From Blastocatellia bacterium (GTDB taxonomy: Bacteria; Acidobacteriota; Blastocatellia; UBA7656; JADIYM01), in NCBI GenBank assembly GCA_016705245.1, contig JADIYM010000025.1, positions 20,107 through 84,106 on the forward strand: a stretch of DNA of 64,000 bases, given 5' to 3'. Shown here in pieces: positions 28,123-38,885 of this stretch. Below the pieces are notes generated by a model, which was not told the origin of the DNA, searched no databases, and saw only the letters and a program-made list of their open reading frames with translations. The translations under genes were made by a program, and so were the position numbers. How positions within the stretch are numbered: position 1 is the first letter of the stretch; each line of letters opens with the position of its first letter.

Positions 28123-28872
28123 CTAAATCCCCGTCCCGCCATCGACGAGCACGACCTGGCCGTTCACGTACTCCATTTCTTCCGACGCGAAGTTCACGAT
28201 GATCCGTGCGATCTCGGCCGTCGACGCCGGCCGCCGCAGCGCGACGCGTTCGACCATCTTCGCGAGATATTCCACGGGGAGCCCGCTAGTCATGTCCGTC
28301 TCGACGACTCCGAGTGCCAGCGTCACGCACGTCACGTTGCGACGGCCGAGCTCGTTCGAGAGAGCCTTCGTGAATCCACCGAGTGCGGCCTTCGACGCCG
28401 AGTAGTTCGTCTGGCCGACAAAACCCGCCACGCCACTGATGGATCCGATGTTCACGATCCGGCCCTTGCGCTGCTTCACCATCACCCCGGCCACGTGTTT
28501 CGTGATGTTGAACACACCCTTCAGGTTCGTCTGCATGACCTCATCCCAGTCCGATTCCGTCATCTGAAGGATGAGCTTGTCGCGGACGATTCCCGCGTTG
28601 TTCACGAGCACGTCTATGCCGCCGAAGGCTTCCTTGACGCTCGCGACCAGAGCCTTCGCCGCCTCGAAGTCCGAAACGTCCGACTGGATCGCCATCGCCG
28701 TGACGCCGTACGTCTCGGCCTCGACACGAACGGCCTCGGCGCTCTCGGCGCTGCTGGCGTACGTGAAGGCGACGTTGGCGCCACGCTTGGCAAACTCGAG
28801 GACGGTAGCCCGTCCGATGCCACGCGATCCTCCCGTCAACAGGACGCGCTTTCCGCTGAAGTCTCCGCTCAT
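28123..28872 (-). CDS. fabG: 3-oxoacyl-ACP reductase, SDR family
   Basis: 249 residues of classical short-chain dehydrogenase type: cofactor loop GGSRGIG, NNAG motif (VLVNNAGIVRD), catalytic Ser in IGSISG and Tyr-Lys in YSASK. Length and motifs match FabG, which reduces 3-oxoacyl-ACP with NADPH in fatty acid synthesis. PHA-pathway acetoacetyl-CoA reductase (PhaB) is a close alternative, and the genome has PHA genes 18 kb away. Transcribed in the same direction as the acyltransferase upstream (29 bases apart). Confidence 0.85.
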   Translation of the reverse strand: MSGDFSGKRVLLTGGSRGIGRATVLEFAKRGANVAFTYASSAESAEAVRVEAETYGVTAMAIQSDVSDFEAAKALVASVKEAFGGIDVLVNNAGIVRDKLILQMTESDWDEVMQTNLKGVFNITKHVAGVMVKQRKGRIVNIGSISGVAGFVGQTNYSASKAALGGFTKALSNELGRRNVTCVTLALGVVETDMTSGLPVEYLAKMVERVALRRPASTAEIARIIVNFASEEMEYVNGQVVLVDGGTGI

Positions 28873-28901
28873 CGTTCTCTCCCTCTACCGTGGAATGTGC
28901 A

Positions 28902-29696
28902 TCAATCGTACAACCTCCGAAGCTCGTCAAGCGCATGCTGAACGGCCTTGCGCGCCCCCTCGAGCCCCTCGTCGTCGGCGTTTAGCCCGACGTCGATGGG
29001 TGGCGCGGCGATGGCCATTGCCCGCGAGAAGGGCTTCGGAATCTGGAACCGGTCCCACGAACCTACCTCCCAGTATTTCTCCAGAATGAGCGAGACCGGG
29101 AGTATCGGGTTGCCGGTCTTTCGCGCGACGGAGGCAGGCCCGGGCTTCACGACATAAAGCGGTCCCTTCGGTCCGTCGACGGTGAATGCAACCTCGAAGC
29201 CGGCGCGCATTGCGCGATTGAGCCCGATCAGCGCGCCGACGGCGCCTCGCGTCGACGATCCGCGCGCCGCGCCGTATCCGTATCGCTGGATACAGCGCCC
29301 AATCCACTCGCCGTCGAAACTCTTGCTCGTCATCACGACGATGTCGCGGCGCCGCCAGAACCAGGTCGTGGCGAGGATTCGATTGTGGAAGAAGCAGTAG
29401 ATCGGCAGCCGACCCGACCGGTAGATCGCATCCAGATGTTCTGCCCCGCGGAACTCCCACCGCAGTGTCGGACCGATCATCGCGATGAGCGCCTGGCAGG
29501 CGATCGCCGCGACCCGAATCGTGAGCCGCTGGGTAAGAGTGTACTCGTCGAGCGGCCCCGGCCGGTAGAACTCTCGGACACCTTCGTGTGCGTCGCCCGG
29601 GGGCAAGGGAGAGGCCGGTACCCGAATCCCTTTTGCGGGCTCCGTGTACCGGCCGTTCGGTGCAGCCGTTGGTCGTGTGTCTGGCCGGGCGTGCAT
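28902..29696 (-). CDS. Lysophospholipid acyltransferase family protein (DUF374-like)
   Basis: 264 residues from ATG 29696, chosen over farther upstream starts because those lie within pruA. Motifs FFHNRIL (HxxxxD-like block), RGSSTRGAVGAL and FTVDGPKGPLYVVKPG are those of the DUF374/KDO-associated acyltransferase group, which transfers acyl chains to lipid A-type or phospholipid acceptors at the inner membrane. Read with fabG downstream, and begins 27 bases after the pruA stop. Confidence 0.82.
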   Translation of the reverse strand: MHARPDTRPTAAPNGRYTEPAKGIRVPASPLPPGDAHEGVREFYRPGPLDEYTLTQRLTIRVAAIACQALIAMIGPTLRWEFRGAEHLDAIYRSGRLPIYCFFHNRILATTWFWRRRDIVVMTSKSFDGEWIGRCIQRYGYGAARGSSTRGAVGALIGLNRAMRAGFEVAFTVDGPKGPLYVVKPGPASVARKTGNPILPVSLILEKYWEVGSWDRFQIPKPFSRAMAIAAPPIDVGLNADDEGLEGARKAVQHALDELRRLYD

Positions 29697-29703
29697 TCGC
29701 CGA

Positions 29704-29720
29704 GGCGCCTTGGGGGCGCC
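29704..29720 (-). terminator. Short hairpin after pruA
   Basis: GGCGCC at 29704-29709 and again at 29715-29720 with a five-base loop. It could form a six-pair stem between pruA and the acyltransferase gene. No U tract follows, so termination is uncertain. Confidence 0.3.
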
Positions 29721-29722
29721 GC

Positions 29723-31282
<1,560 letters not shown>

Positions 31283-31457
31283 GGCGCTTTGGCGCTCCTT
31301 TCTCTGGAGGCGGCGCGGTTTCCCGGCGCCGGCGTGCAGTGTGCGGCCGATTCGGCCGTCGTGCGAACCCGGATTTGTACCACACGGTCCGGTGACTCGG
31401 AAACGGGCAGTCGGGGCCGGATTGACGCCTTGGTGAGCGCCGGCCTATCCTGACGGC

Positions 31458-32078
31458 ATGGTGACGAAACGAGGCGACGGTCGACTGCCAAAGCTCGCAG
31501 CCCTGGTGCTGATCGGGCTCGCGGCCGCAGTCGGCACGGCGTTGGCGCCGGATGCCGGGATGGCGTCATCGAAGGGGCCGTTCGGCGGCTTCACGGGAGC
31601 GCCTGGCGAGGACACGTGCAGGCACTGCCACGATTCGTTTCCGCTGAACGTGCCGGGCGGACTGCTGACGGTCTCGGGGTTTCCCGAGGTCTATGTGCCT
31701 GGCGAGACGTATGCGGTGACCGTGATACTCGCCAGCGACAGCGGTGAGGTATGGGGCTTCGAGGCGACGGTGCTGTCGGACAAGAGGAAACGTGCGGGCA
31801 GGCTGATTGCCGTCGACCGCGATACAACCAAGGTTGTTCCAGGCGTCTTTCTGACGACGCGTGAGTACGTCGTGCAGAAGAAAGCCGGATCGTATGACGG
31901 GCAGCGCGGCTCGGCGACCTGGACCTTCAACTGGAAGGCTCCGAAGAAGGACAAGGGTCCCCTGACGATTTACGTGGCCGGCAACGTCGGCAACGACAAC
32001 GAGCAGAAGACGGGCGATTTCATCTACGCCGTGCAGGTCACGTCGCAGCCGGCGGGCGATATGAGCCGCGAGCGGTAG
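31458..32078 (+). CDS. Secreted reeler-like protein with CxxCH (choice-of-anchor V type)
   Basis: 206 residues. An N-terminal signal or membrane anchor (LAALVLIGLAAAVGTALA) is followed by FTGAPGEDTCRHCHDSF, which contains a CxxCH haem-binding-type motif, and then a single reeler-like beta domain (PGETYAVTVILASDSGEVWGF). This arrangement occurs in exported proteins called choice-of-anchor V. The last residues MSRER and the stop codon are supplied by an inverted repeat. Convergent with the anti-sigma factor gene. Haem attachment is possible but unproven. Confidence 0.78.
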   Translation: MVTKRGDGRLPKLAALVLIGLAAAVGTALAPDAGMASSKGPFGGFTGAPGEDTCRHCHDSFPLNVPGGLLTVSGFPEVYVPGETYAVTVILASDSGEVWGFEATVLSDKRKRAGRLIAVDRDTTKVVPGVFLTTREYVVQKKAGSYDGQRGSATWTFNWKAPKKDKGPLTIYVAGNVGNDNEQKTGDFIYAVQVTSQPAGDMSRER

Positions 32079-32159
32079 CGAGCGTCCCACGGACAGTGTT
32101 GCGGAGAAGATCGCCCCGGTAGCACTGTCCGTTGGACGCTCGCTACCGCTCGCGGCTCA
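32062..32159. repeat. 37-bp inverted repeat, GCGAGCGGTAGCGAGCG family, copy 2
   Basis: Arms 32062-32098 and 32123-32159 pair with one mismatch. They include the stop codons of both convergent genes (TAG at 32076-32078 and TGA at 32157-32159 on the minus strand). Nearly identical to the copy at 7123. Confidence 0.92.
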
Positions 32160-33422
32160 TTGCCTGCCGACGATCGTTACCGTGATGATTGAACGCTCTG
32201 CCCGGGCTGCGAGGCTGCGACGCTCGCGCTCGAGCGACTCCTTGGACGACTTTTTCGACTTGCGGGTATCGGCAGGCGCGTCTTCGTTCTTCCGTTCCTC
32301 GGCCATTTCGTCGTTGATCTCGGCGAGTCTGCCCGAAAGGTCGATGGCCGATCGCCGCACTGACTGTACGTTTCCGACTCCGCGCAGTCGCGAGATCGTC
32401 CGCTCGAAATTCTCGGCCGGCACGCTGATTTCCACGGTCACCGTATCCCCGTCACTGTCCTTGGACCGCGTCCATCGCTTGGTGACCGAACCGTTCTCTG
32501 CACGGGCCGCCGCCGCCACGCGGTCTGCAATGCTCGCTGCTTCAGTTCCTGTGATCGCGACGTCGGCGCGGTGAACTACGGCGGATTCCGACTCGCGACG
32601 TCCGGCGCTTCTCGCGGCCGGTTTCGGTGCAGCCGGCGCGGCCCGACCAGCCGCGATTTTCGAATCTGCCTTTCCGCCAGCGTAATCGTCGCGGCCGGGC
32701 GCGACCGCGGCCTCGGCGGGCTCGGATGCCGGCGGTTGCGCAAGCGCTCCAGGTCCCGTGGCCGGCGGCGGCGCTGGAGCCGGTTGCTCTGCCGCGGCCG
32801 CGGCCTCCCCGCCCTGGCCAGCGCTGTCCCCCGTCGTAACGTCGGTCACATTGGCATCGGCCTCGGTTTGACCGACGACGCCCGATTTCTCCGGCGCGGT
32901 CTGTTCGTCCACAGGCTTGTCCGTCTCGGAGTCTTGCGAGTCACCGGCCGGCGCGTCGCCCGCCGACTTCGAGGCCGGATCACTTGACAGCGGAGTTGTG
33001 CCTTCCGCCGCGCGCGGCGCACCCGGCGCGGTAGCCGACTCTCCGACGACCGGAGCATTGAGGCCGCCCTTCTCGGACGGCACGTACCGGGGGAGTATTA
33101 CGAGACCCGCGACGGCAGCAAACAGCGCAATCCCGGCGACCGCGCCGTACCGGCGCACGAGGTCTCTCCAGCCGCCCGAGCCCGGTGCGGATGAAGAGGG
33201 CGGAAGGCCGACCCGGTCCAGCAGTTCGCGCGCCGTCGGAAGTGCTTCCGGCTCCGGCGCCCCCCATTTCTCGAGCGCCCCGGTGACGTCCTTCAGGTCT
33301 CCGATCGTGCGATGGCAGTCCACACAGCCGACGATGTGCTCCGCGACGCGGGCGCGCCCGGCCTGGTCGAGGTCGCCATCGACCCACGCCAGCAGCATGT
33401 CGTCTTTCATTCCGCAGTTCAT
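32157..33422 (-). CDS. Anti-sigma factor: zinc-finger (zf-HC2) with DUF4349-like C-terminus
   Basis: 421 residues from ATG 33422 (MNCGMKDDMLLAWVDGDL). The N-terminus carries the HxxxCxxC zinc-associated anti-sigma motif (HIVGCVDC). A single membrane helix near 95-115 (GAVAGIALFAAVAGLVIL) is followed by a Pro/Ala/Glu-rich linker of about 150 residues, then a DUF4349-type periplasmic domain (VPAENFERTISRLRGVGNVQS) and a basic coiled coil. It follows the sigma factor gene closely on the same strand. It probably holds the sigma factor at the membrane and senses an envelope signal through the outer domain. Confidence 0.85.
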   Translation of the reverse strand: MNCGMKDDMLLAWVDGDLDQAGRARVAEHIVGCVDCHRTIGDLKDVTGALEKWGAPEPEALPTARELLDRVGLPPSSSAPGSGGWRDLVRRYGAVAGIALFAAVAGLVILPRYVPSEKGGLNAPVVGESATAPGAPRAAEGTTPLSSDPASKSAGDAPAGDSQDSETDKPVDEQTAPEKSGVVGQTEADANVTDVTTGDSAGQGGEAAAAAEQPAPAPPPATGPGALAQPPASEPAEAAVAPGRDDYAGGKADSKIAAGRAAPAAPKPAARSAGRRESESAVVHRADVAITGTEAASIADRVAAAARAENGSVTKRWTRSKDSDGDTVTVEISVPAENFERTISRLRGVGNVQSVRRSAIDLSGRLAEINDEMAEERKNEDAPADTRKSKKSSKESLERERRSLAARAERSIITVTIVGRQ

Positions 33423-33447
33423 CGTCGTCTCCGCTTCTGCCCTTCCG

Positions 33448-34056
33448 CTACCGACCCGGCGACCGCATCGGAATGACGCGCCCGCCGTGATCGTCTCCAC
33501 TTTCCATGCCAAGCAGCGGCTCGAGATGCCGCCGCAGGTCCAGCTTTCCCCGGAAGATCCGCGACTTTACTGTTCCGACCGCCACTCCCGTGATCTCCGC
33601 AATCTCTTCGTAGCTCAGTCCCTGGTACTCTCGAAGCACGATAGCTTCGCGCTGTTCCGGATCGATCTTGTCGAGTGCCTCGACGACGAACGCCGCCTCC
33701 TGATGCAAGCTGGCCTGTCCGTCCGGTCCAAGTGCACCGTCTTCGACGTCGACCGTCGATCCATCCTCGCGCTCCAGCGAATCGACCACGCGAAAGTCGG
33801 CCCGGCGCGCTTCGCTTGCGCACTGGTTGAAGGCGATCCGATAGAGGTAGGTCTTGAACGACGCCTCCTGCCTCCACGACCCGCGTGACCGTATCAGTCC
33901 CATGAACACCTCTTGCGTGAGCTCTTCCGCTCGCGACGCATTCACCAGCCGCCTGAAGACGTACTGGTAGATTGACCGACGATACCGGCCATAGAGCTGC
34001 TCGAACGCCGCGTCATCGCCGCCCTGAAACGCGGACATCAACTCCTCGTCGGTCAT
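33448..34056 (-). CDS. ECF sigma factor (sigma-70 family)
   Basis: 202 residues from ATG 34056 (MTDEELMSAFQGGDDAAFEQLY); upstream in-frame codons lie in repeat DNA. Region 2 (YRRSIYQYVFRRLVNASRAEELTQEVF) and region 4 (LDKIDPEQREAIVLREYQGLSYEEIAEITG with SRIFRGK) are clear. The anti-sigma gene follows 25 bases downstream, which is the usual arrangement for cotranscribed ECF/anti-sigma pairs that control their own promoter. Target genes cannot be named. Confidence 0.93.
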   Translation of the reverse strand: MTDEELMSAFQGGDDAAFEQLYGRYRRSIYQYVFRRLVNASRAEELTQEVFMGLIRSRGSWRQEASFKTYLYRIAFNQCASEARRADFRVVDSLEREDGSTVDVEDGALGPDGQASLHQEAAFVVEALDKIDPEQREAIVLREYQGLSYEEIAEITGVAVGTVKSRIFRGKLDLRRHLEPLLGMESGDDHGGRVIPMRSPGR

Positions 34057-34158
34057 TGCGGGGCCCCCCACGCATTCACGCGTACTATCGTACACTGCGA
34101 AGGAAAGTTCCCGGCTGGCGAAAAAGAGTAAGGGCGCGTGCTGACGCCGGTGCTGCAC

Positions 34159-34248
34159 CCTCCGCGCCTCGGTGCCTCCGCGTCTCGGTGTGCGAAGCTC
34201 TTCAGACGCTTCGCACACAGAGGCACGGAGGCTCGGAGTCACGGTGTG
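34159..34248. repeat. Inverted repeat, CTCYGTGTCTC family, copy 4
   Basis: Left part about 34159-34198 (CTCCGCGCCTCGGTGCCTCC) and right part about 34207-34248 (CGCTTCGCACACAGAGGCAC). Lies between the 5' end of the sigma gene and the 3' end of the dehydrogenase gene, both on the minus strand. Confidence 0.85.
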
Positions 34249-34258
34249 AAGTCGCCGC

Positions 34259-35470
34259 TCAACCGATGCGTGCCTCTACGATTTCCGCGGCGGCCGCGCG
34301 AGGCGTGATGCCCTTCGACCTCGAGAGCACGTGAATCGCGGGGATGTTCTTGGTGACCGCCGTGATGATCCGGGCGACCGCAGCCGGAATTCGAAGCGCG
34401 TCGAGTGGGTTCTGAAGTTCAGCCCAGCCCTCGGCGCCGCCGATGACTCCGCCACAGTTCACGATGTAGTCCGTGCCGACGATGACGCCGTGGTCGTGCA
34501 GGTGCTGCTCGGCCTCGTCCGTAAGTGGAGCGTTCGCGGCTTCGAGGACGAGCTTCGCGCGCATGGATTTCGCCGTCTCGAGGTCGATCGAGTTCGTTCG
34601 AGCCGCCGGCACCACGATGTCGGCCTCGAAAGCGAAGACGCGCTTGAGCTCGGCCTTGCCGGCGAAAACCTGCACCCCGGGCTGGTCCGTCTCGATGATC
34701 GACTTCCCGGCGTCTCGAAGAGCGAGCAGCCTGGCGAGGTCGAGGCCATCCGGATGGTGGACGACGCCGCCATAGTTGCGCGTGGCGTCCGGCAGATCGC
34801 TCGCGGCGATGAGCTTCACGCCGTCCTGGGCTGCGAAGCGCGCGAGCGCGGCGCCGACGTTGCCAAAGCCCTCGACCGACATCGTCGAGCCGGCGACCGA
34901 CGTGAGTCCGTCGACGAAACCGCCCTCGACGAGCAACTTGAGCGTGTGCATCACCCCGAGCGCCGTCAATCCGAGCTGGTCGAGTGGAATTCCGTCGGTT
35001 CGACCGATCGAACGCGCATTTTTCCTGAAGATTATGTCCATATCGCGCTCATCGGTTCCCATGTCTGGACCGGGAATGTACTCGGCGTACGGCGCGACGC
35101 AGTCGGCATACCATTCGATGAGCTCACGACGTTGCGGCGAGCCCTGCGGGAAATCGACGGGGTTGGCGACGATCGCCGACTTCGCACCGCCGTGCGGAAT
35201 TAGGGCCGCCGCGTTTTTCCAGGTCATCGCTCGGGCGAGCTCATAGACTTCGCGCGGGGTGACATCGGGCGCGAATCGGCATCCGCCGATGGCCGGACCG
35301 CGGGCGATGTTGTGCGTCACGAGGATCGCCTTCGCGCCGAATTTCGCGTTCTCGAAAGCGAGAATATGCAGCGGGCCAAACGTGTCGACATCGCCTCGGA
35401 CGACCGATTCTCGGTCAAGTTCGACGCCGACGCCGACGCAGACATCCCTCTGGGGATTCGCAAGAGCCAT
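34259..35470 (-). CDS. Glu/Leu/Phe/Val dehydrogenase family protein
   Basis: 403 residues from ATG 35470, supported by GGAGGTGACC just before it. Oxidative deamination of an amino acid to its 2-oxoacid with NAD(P). The catalytic segment IPHGGAKSAIV and GPDMGTDERDM match the family, though GAKSAI replaces the commoner GGKGGI, and the Rossmann loop reads GFGNVGAALARF. Which amino acid is used cannot be settled from the sequence; glutamate or a branched-chain amino acid are both possible. Confidence 0.85.
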   Translation of the reverse strand: MALANPQRDVCVGVGVELDRESVVRGDVDTFGPLHILAFENAKFGAKAILVTHNIARGPAIGGCRFAPDVTPREVYELARAMTWKNAAALIPHGGAKSAIVANPVDFPQGSPQRRELIEWYADCVAPYAEYIPGPDMGTDERDMDIIFRKNARSIGRTDGIPLDQLGLTALGVMHTLKLLVEGGFVDGLTSVAGSTMSVEGFGNVGAALARFAAQDGVKLIAASDLPDATRNYGGVVHHPDGLDLARLLALRDAGKSIIETDQPGVQVFAGKAELKRVFAFEADIVVPAARTNSIDLETAKSMRAKLVLEAANAPLTDEAEQHLHDHGVIVGTDYIVNCGGVIGGAEGWAELQNPLDALRIPAAVARIITAVTKNIPAIHVLSRSKGITPRAAAAEIVEARIG

Positions 35471-35774
35471 GGTCACCTCCGGAACGGTATTGCTTTCCGG
35501 GACGAGGGGCACGCGGGGTCGCTCCGGTCGCGTTCCCGTGTCACCGCCGGACCAATGAACCTACCGGGCGCCGAAACGACGCGTCAAGGCGGGCGGAATT
35601 CGCGTTGCGAGGACACTTTCTGTTCGATTGACCCGTCCGCGACGCACAACGATTGACCCAGAACCCGGAGCGCAGCGACGATCCGTCGTTCGACCGCTGG
35701 AAGGCAACGGCCAAAGCGGCGATCCGCGACGCAAACCCACGTCCAACGGTTCGGACCGGGTCCTTGGGCGCTTG
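35471..35774. other. Intergenic region with a fragment of the 86-bp repeat
   Basis: No gene seen. It should hold the promoter of the dehydrogenase gene (minus strand). At 35655-35678 it carries a 24-base piece that matches the start of the 86-bp tandem repeat unit with one change. Confidence 0.6.
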
Positions 35775-36437
35775 CTACTCCTTCCCGTAGATCCGGTCCA
35801 GCCGGCCAAGCTCGCGCTGCCGTACCTCTCCGCTCAGGTACGCGATGTCCTTGATGTTCTTCAGCGTCGAGTACGCGTGCTCGAGAACGCCAACCGTTCG
35901 GTCCTTCGAGAAAAGCCCTGTCGCGACTTTTGCGGACTTGAGCACAATACCGATCAGGGCCTGGTGACTCACGTGATGCGTGAAATGCAGGCTCTCGATG
36001 ATCATCTCGATCTGCCGGACGCGTTCGTCGTAGTTGTCGATATCGCGATAGATCTTCTCGTACTGCACCTCGGTGAAGGCCAGCGGAATGCCATCGTCGA
36101 GAATCCGCTGCGCGACGATCTCGTCCAGCTCGTCTGTAAGCTTGTGGAGATCGAGAAGGCCAATCAGTCCGTGATAGATCTCGTCTCCGAGCAGGTGCCG
36201 GAACTGACCCGTCAGCCTTCGAAAGCTCTCGTTGCGCTCCGTGAAATCGCGCGCCGAGTAGATCTCAGTCGCGAAGAACTCGCTGAACGGGCCGTACTCT
36301 TCCGACATCCGCAGATCGCGGAAGTCACGCTTCAGCCGGCGAACCTGGAAGTCCTGAACCGCCGTCTTGGCCTCGTCGAGGGACGCATCAGTTTTCACGG
36401 GAGCCGTCGTTTTCTTCACGGTGTTCAATCTAGACAT
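35775..36437 (-). CDS. FFLEELY-motif-like protein, unknown function
   Basis: 220 residues, all helical, no signal peptide or membrane segment. The stretch FSEFFATEIYSARDFTERNES resembles the FFLEELY motif of a conserved but uncharacterised family. Two later helices carry many His and Asp residues (HFTHHVSHQ). It is divergent from speD and 304 bases from the dehydrogenase gene. Probably cytoplasmic; function unknown. Confidence 0.6.
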   Translation of the reverse strand: MSRLNTVKKTTAPVKTDASLDEAKTAVQDFQVRRLKRDFRDLRMSEEYGPFSEFFATEIYSARDFTERNESFRRLTGQFRHLLGDEIYHGLIGLLDLHKLTDELDEIVAQRILDDGIPLAFTEVQYEKIYRDIDNYDERVRQIEMIIESLHFTHHVSHQALIGIVLKSAKVATGLFSKDRTVGVLEHAYSTLKNIKDIAYLSGEVRQRELGRLDRIYGKE

Positions 36438-36575
36438 GGCGCTGTCGGTCAGGCAACCAGGTTAACCCATGCCTCGCTGGAAGCCGGGCTTGTCAAACGG
36501 CCTCGGTTGCCGCATCCTCTTCGCGTTTGTGTTGGATCCGACCTGTGTATGGTGAGCCTTCGCCCTGAGAGTACC

Positions 36576-36962
36576 ATGGAGAGCAACGTCGGGATCGAGT
36601 GGGTTGTCGATGCGGTCGGATGTGTGCCTTCGGCGCTCAGGGATGTGCGTGCCCTCCAGGACGTGGTCGCAAGGGCAATCGACGAACTGGGACTGATGGT
36701 GCTCGGTGAGCCCTCGTGGCACGTCTTCGAAGGACAGGGCGGGGTGACCGGTCTCGTCATGCTGACCGAATCGCACCTTGCCGTGCACACGTATCCCGAG
36801 GTCGGCGTCGCGACGTTCAATCTCTACTGCTGCTCCAGACGGCCCGACTGGCCGTGGGCCGATCGGCTCGCCGAGCATATCGGGGCCGAGGCCGTCGAGG
36901 TGCGCACAATCGTCCGTGGCGCGATGTGCGAAGCATTCGGAGCGGAGCCCGTCGCTCGATGA
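36576..36962 (+). CDS. speD: S-adenosylmethionine decarboxylase proenzyme
   Basis: 128 residues from ATG 36576; an ATG nine codons upstream is an alternative. Makes decarboxylated SAM, the aminopropyl donor for polyamine synthesis. The self-cleavage site is TESHLAVHTYPE, where the Ser becomes the pyruvoyl group, and Cys in YCCSRR lies near the usual catalytic Cys. Small prokaryotic form. Its stop overlaps the next start (ATGA). First gene of a seven-gene run that includes a spermidine-synthase-like protein. Confidence 0.92.
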   Translation: MESNVGIEWVVDAVGCVPSALRDVRALQDVVARAIDELGLMVLGEPSWHVFEGQGGVTGLVMLTESHLAVHTYPEVGVATFNLYCCSRRPDWPWADRLAEHIGAEAVEVRTIVRGAMCEAFGAEPVAR

Positions 36963-38869
36963 TCGTGACTCGCGCAAACTGTCCCTCGTGTGGAGCCCCG
37001 GTCGAGTTCAAGCTCGGCGCGTCCATCGTCGTCATCTGCGAATTCTGCAACTCGGCAATTGCGAGAACCGACCGTGACGTACGCAACCTCGGAAAGGTCG
37101 CCGATCTCGTCGACACGCGATCCCCCCTGGCCGTCGGCATCGAGGGCAAGTTCGACGGCAAGCCCTTCGTCCTGACCGGGCGCGCGCAGATCCAGCATCA
37201 GGCCGGCGGCGTGTGGGACGAGTGGTACGCGACATTCGGCGACGGGCGAACCGGATGGCTCGCCGAGGCGCAGGGCCGTTTCTACATGACCTTTCCGGTC
37301 CGGGTGTCGGACGCAAACCTGCTGCCGCCACTCGCGAGCGCGCGACCGGGTCTCGCAGGGCCGCTGCCTGGAGCCGTTGGCAACTTCGTCGTGAGCGAAA
37401 TCGGCGCCGCGCGGCCAATCGCCGCCGAGGGCGAGATCCCGTACGAGCTCGTGCCGGGCGAAGAGTACTACTTCGTCGATCTGTCGGGAGACGCCGGGCA
37501 GTTCGCGACGATCGACTACAGCGAGACGCCGCCCCTGCTCTTCGTGGGTCGCGAAGTGACGCTTGGCGGGATCGGGATTCGGCGCGAAGCCGACTCGTTC
37601 GATGCGAAGGAGAGACGCGTCGGTTCCGTCCGTCTCACTTGTCCGCAGTGCGGCGGACCGATGGAGCTCCGCGCTCCGGAAGCCGAGCGCACGACGTGTC
37701 CAAACTGCAACGCACTGCTCGACGTCAACCAGGGAAACCTGTCCTACCTGCGCACGCTCGAGTCGCGGTCGCTGCCGCTGATCCCGCTCGGTTCGACTGC
37801 GAAGTGGGACGAAGGCGAGCTCACGACGATCGGGTACATGACTCGCGCCTGCGTAGTCGAAGGCGTCACGTACGGCTGGGAAGAGTACCTGCTCTACGCG
37901 CCTCAGGTGGGATTTCGCTGGCTCGTGCACGATTCCGGCCATTGGTCGTACGTGCGTCCGATCTCAGCCGGGGAGGTCTTTGACGGCGAGGTCGTCGCTT
38001 CCTACAACGGCAAGTCCTTCAAGCGATTCCAGGCGGTGACCGCCTACGTGCAGACGGTGTACGGAGAGTTCTACTGGCGCGTAGAGGTGGGCGAGCGCAC
38101 AGGTGCGACCGACTTCGTGAACGCGCCCGAGATCCTGTCGAAGGAAGTCTCAGTCAGCGAGATCACGTGGTCGCACGGCGTCTACGTCACGCGCGACACG
38201 ATTGCATCGCTCTACCAGGTCCAGCGTGAGCTTCCGGAACCGACGACGATCGGCATGGCGCAACCGAACCCTCACAAGGGCAAGGTGCTGCCGTGGGTGA
38301 TGCTGCTGCTCATCGCGTTCGTGGTCGGTCTTGGGTTTCAGGCGTGCGGCGCCCGCCGCGCGATCTTCAACAAGACGATCGAGTTCAAGCCTGTCGAAAA
38401 CGCGACGGCGACGGCGGTCTACTTCAGCGACGAGTTCAGCGTGGAGGGCTACGAGAACCTGAAGGTCGAGGTAACGGCGCCGGTCGACAACTCGTGGTTC
38501 TATGCCGAGGGCGACCTGGTGAACGTCGAGACCGGGCTCGTGCAGGGCTTCTCGATACCCGTCGAGTACTACCGCGGCGTGGAAGGCGGCGAGTCGTGGA
38601 GCGAAGGCGGCACGACGAGCGAAACGCACCTGTCATCGCTCCCCGCGGGCCGGTACACGCTGCGTCTAGAAGCGCAGTGGCAGGAGTTCGCAAAGCCGAT
38701 CTCGCCGTCGATCCGCATTACTCAGGGCGTGCCGCGGCTGGTGCACTGGATGGTGCTCATGGTGATCGTACTGCTGGGAATGGTCATCATGGCCATCGTG
38801 AAGAACAGCTTCGAAGGACGTCGATGGAGCGAGAGCATGTTCAATCCCGCATCGAGCGACGACGAATAG
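36959..38869 (+). CDS. DUF4178 protein with zinc ribbons and membrane helices
   Basis: 636 residues. Two zinc-ribbon pairs (CPSCGAP...CEFCNS at the N-terminus, CPQCGGP...CPNCNA near 220) each precede a DUF4178 domain (FDGKPFVLTGRAQIQH...WDEWYATFGDG; WDEGELTTIGYMTRACVVEG...WEEYLLY). Then come a membrane helix (VLPWVMLLLIAFVVGLGF), a beta-rich periplasmic domain of about 130 residues and a second helix (HWMVLMVIVLLGMVIMAIV). It overlaps speD by four bases. DUF4178 genes often travel with polyamine-type and DUF350 genes; the function is unknown. Confidence 0.85.
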   Translation: MIVTRANCPSCGAPVEFKLGASIVVICEFCNSAIARTDRDVRNLGKVADLVDTRSPLAVGIEGKFDGKPFVLTGRAQIQHQAGGVWDEWYATFGDGRTGWLAEAQGRFYMTFPVRVSDANLLPPLASARPGLAGPLPGAVGNFVVSEIGAARPIAAEGEIPYELVPGEEYYFVDLSGDAGQFATIDYSETPPLLFVGREVTLGGIGIRREADSFDAKERRVGSVRLTCPQCGGPMELRAPEAERTTCPNCNALLDVNQGNLSYLRTLESRSLPLIPLGSTAKWDEGELTTIGYMTRACVVEGVTYGWEEYLLYAPQVGFRWLVHDSGHWSYVRPISAGEVFDGEVVASYNGKSFKRFQAVTAYVQTVYGEFYWRVEVGERTGATDFVNAPEILSKEVSVSEITWSHGVYVTRDTIASLYQVQRELPEPTTIGMAQPNPHKGKVLPWVMLLLIAFVVGLGFQACGARRAIFNKTIEFKPVENATATAVYFSDEFSVEGYENLKVEVTAPVDNSWFYAEGDLVNVETGLVQGFSIPVEYYRGVEGGESWSEGGTTSETHLSSLPAGRYTLRLEAQWQEFAKPISPSIRITQGVPRLVHWMVLMVIVLLGMVIMAIVKNSFEGRRWSESMFNPASSDDE

Positions 38870-38885
38870 GACTGGAGGAGACGAC

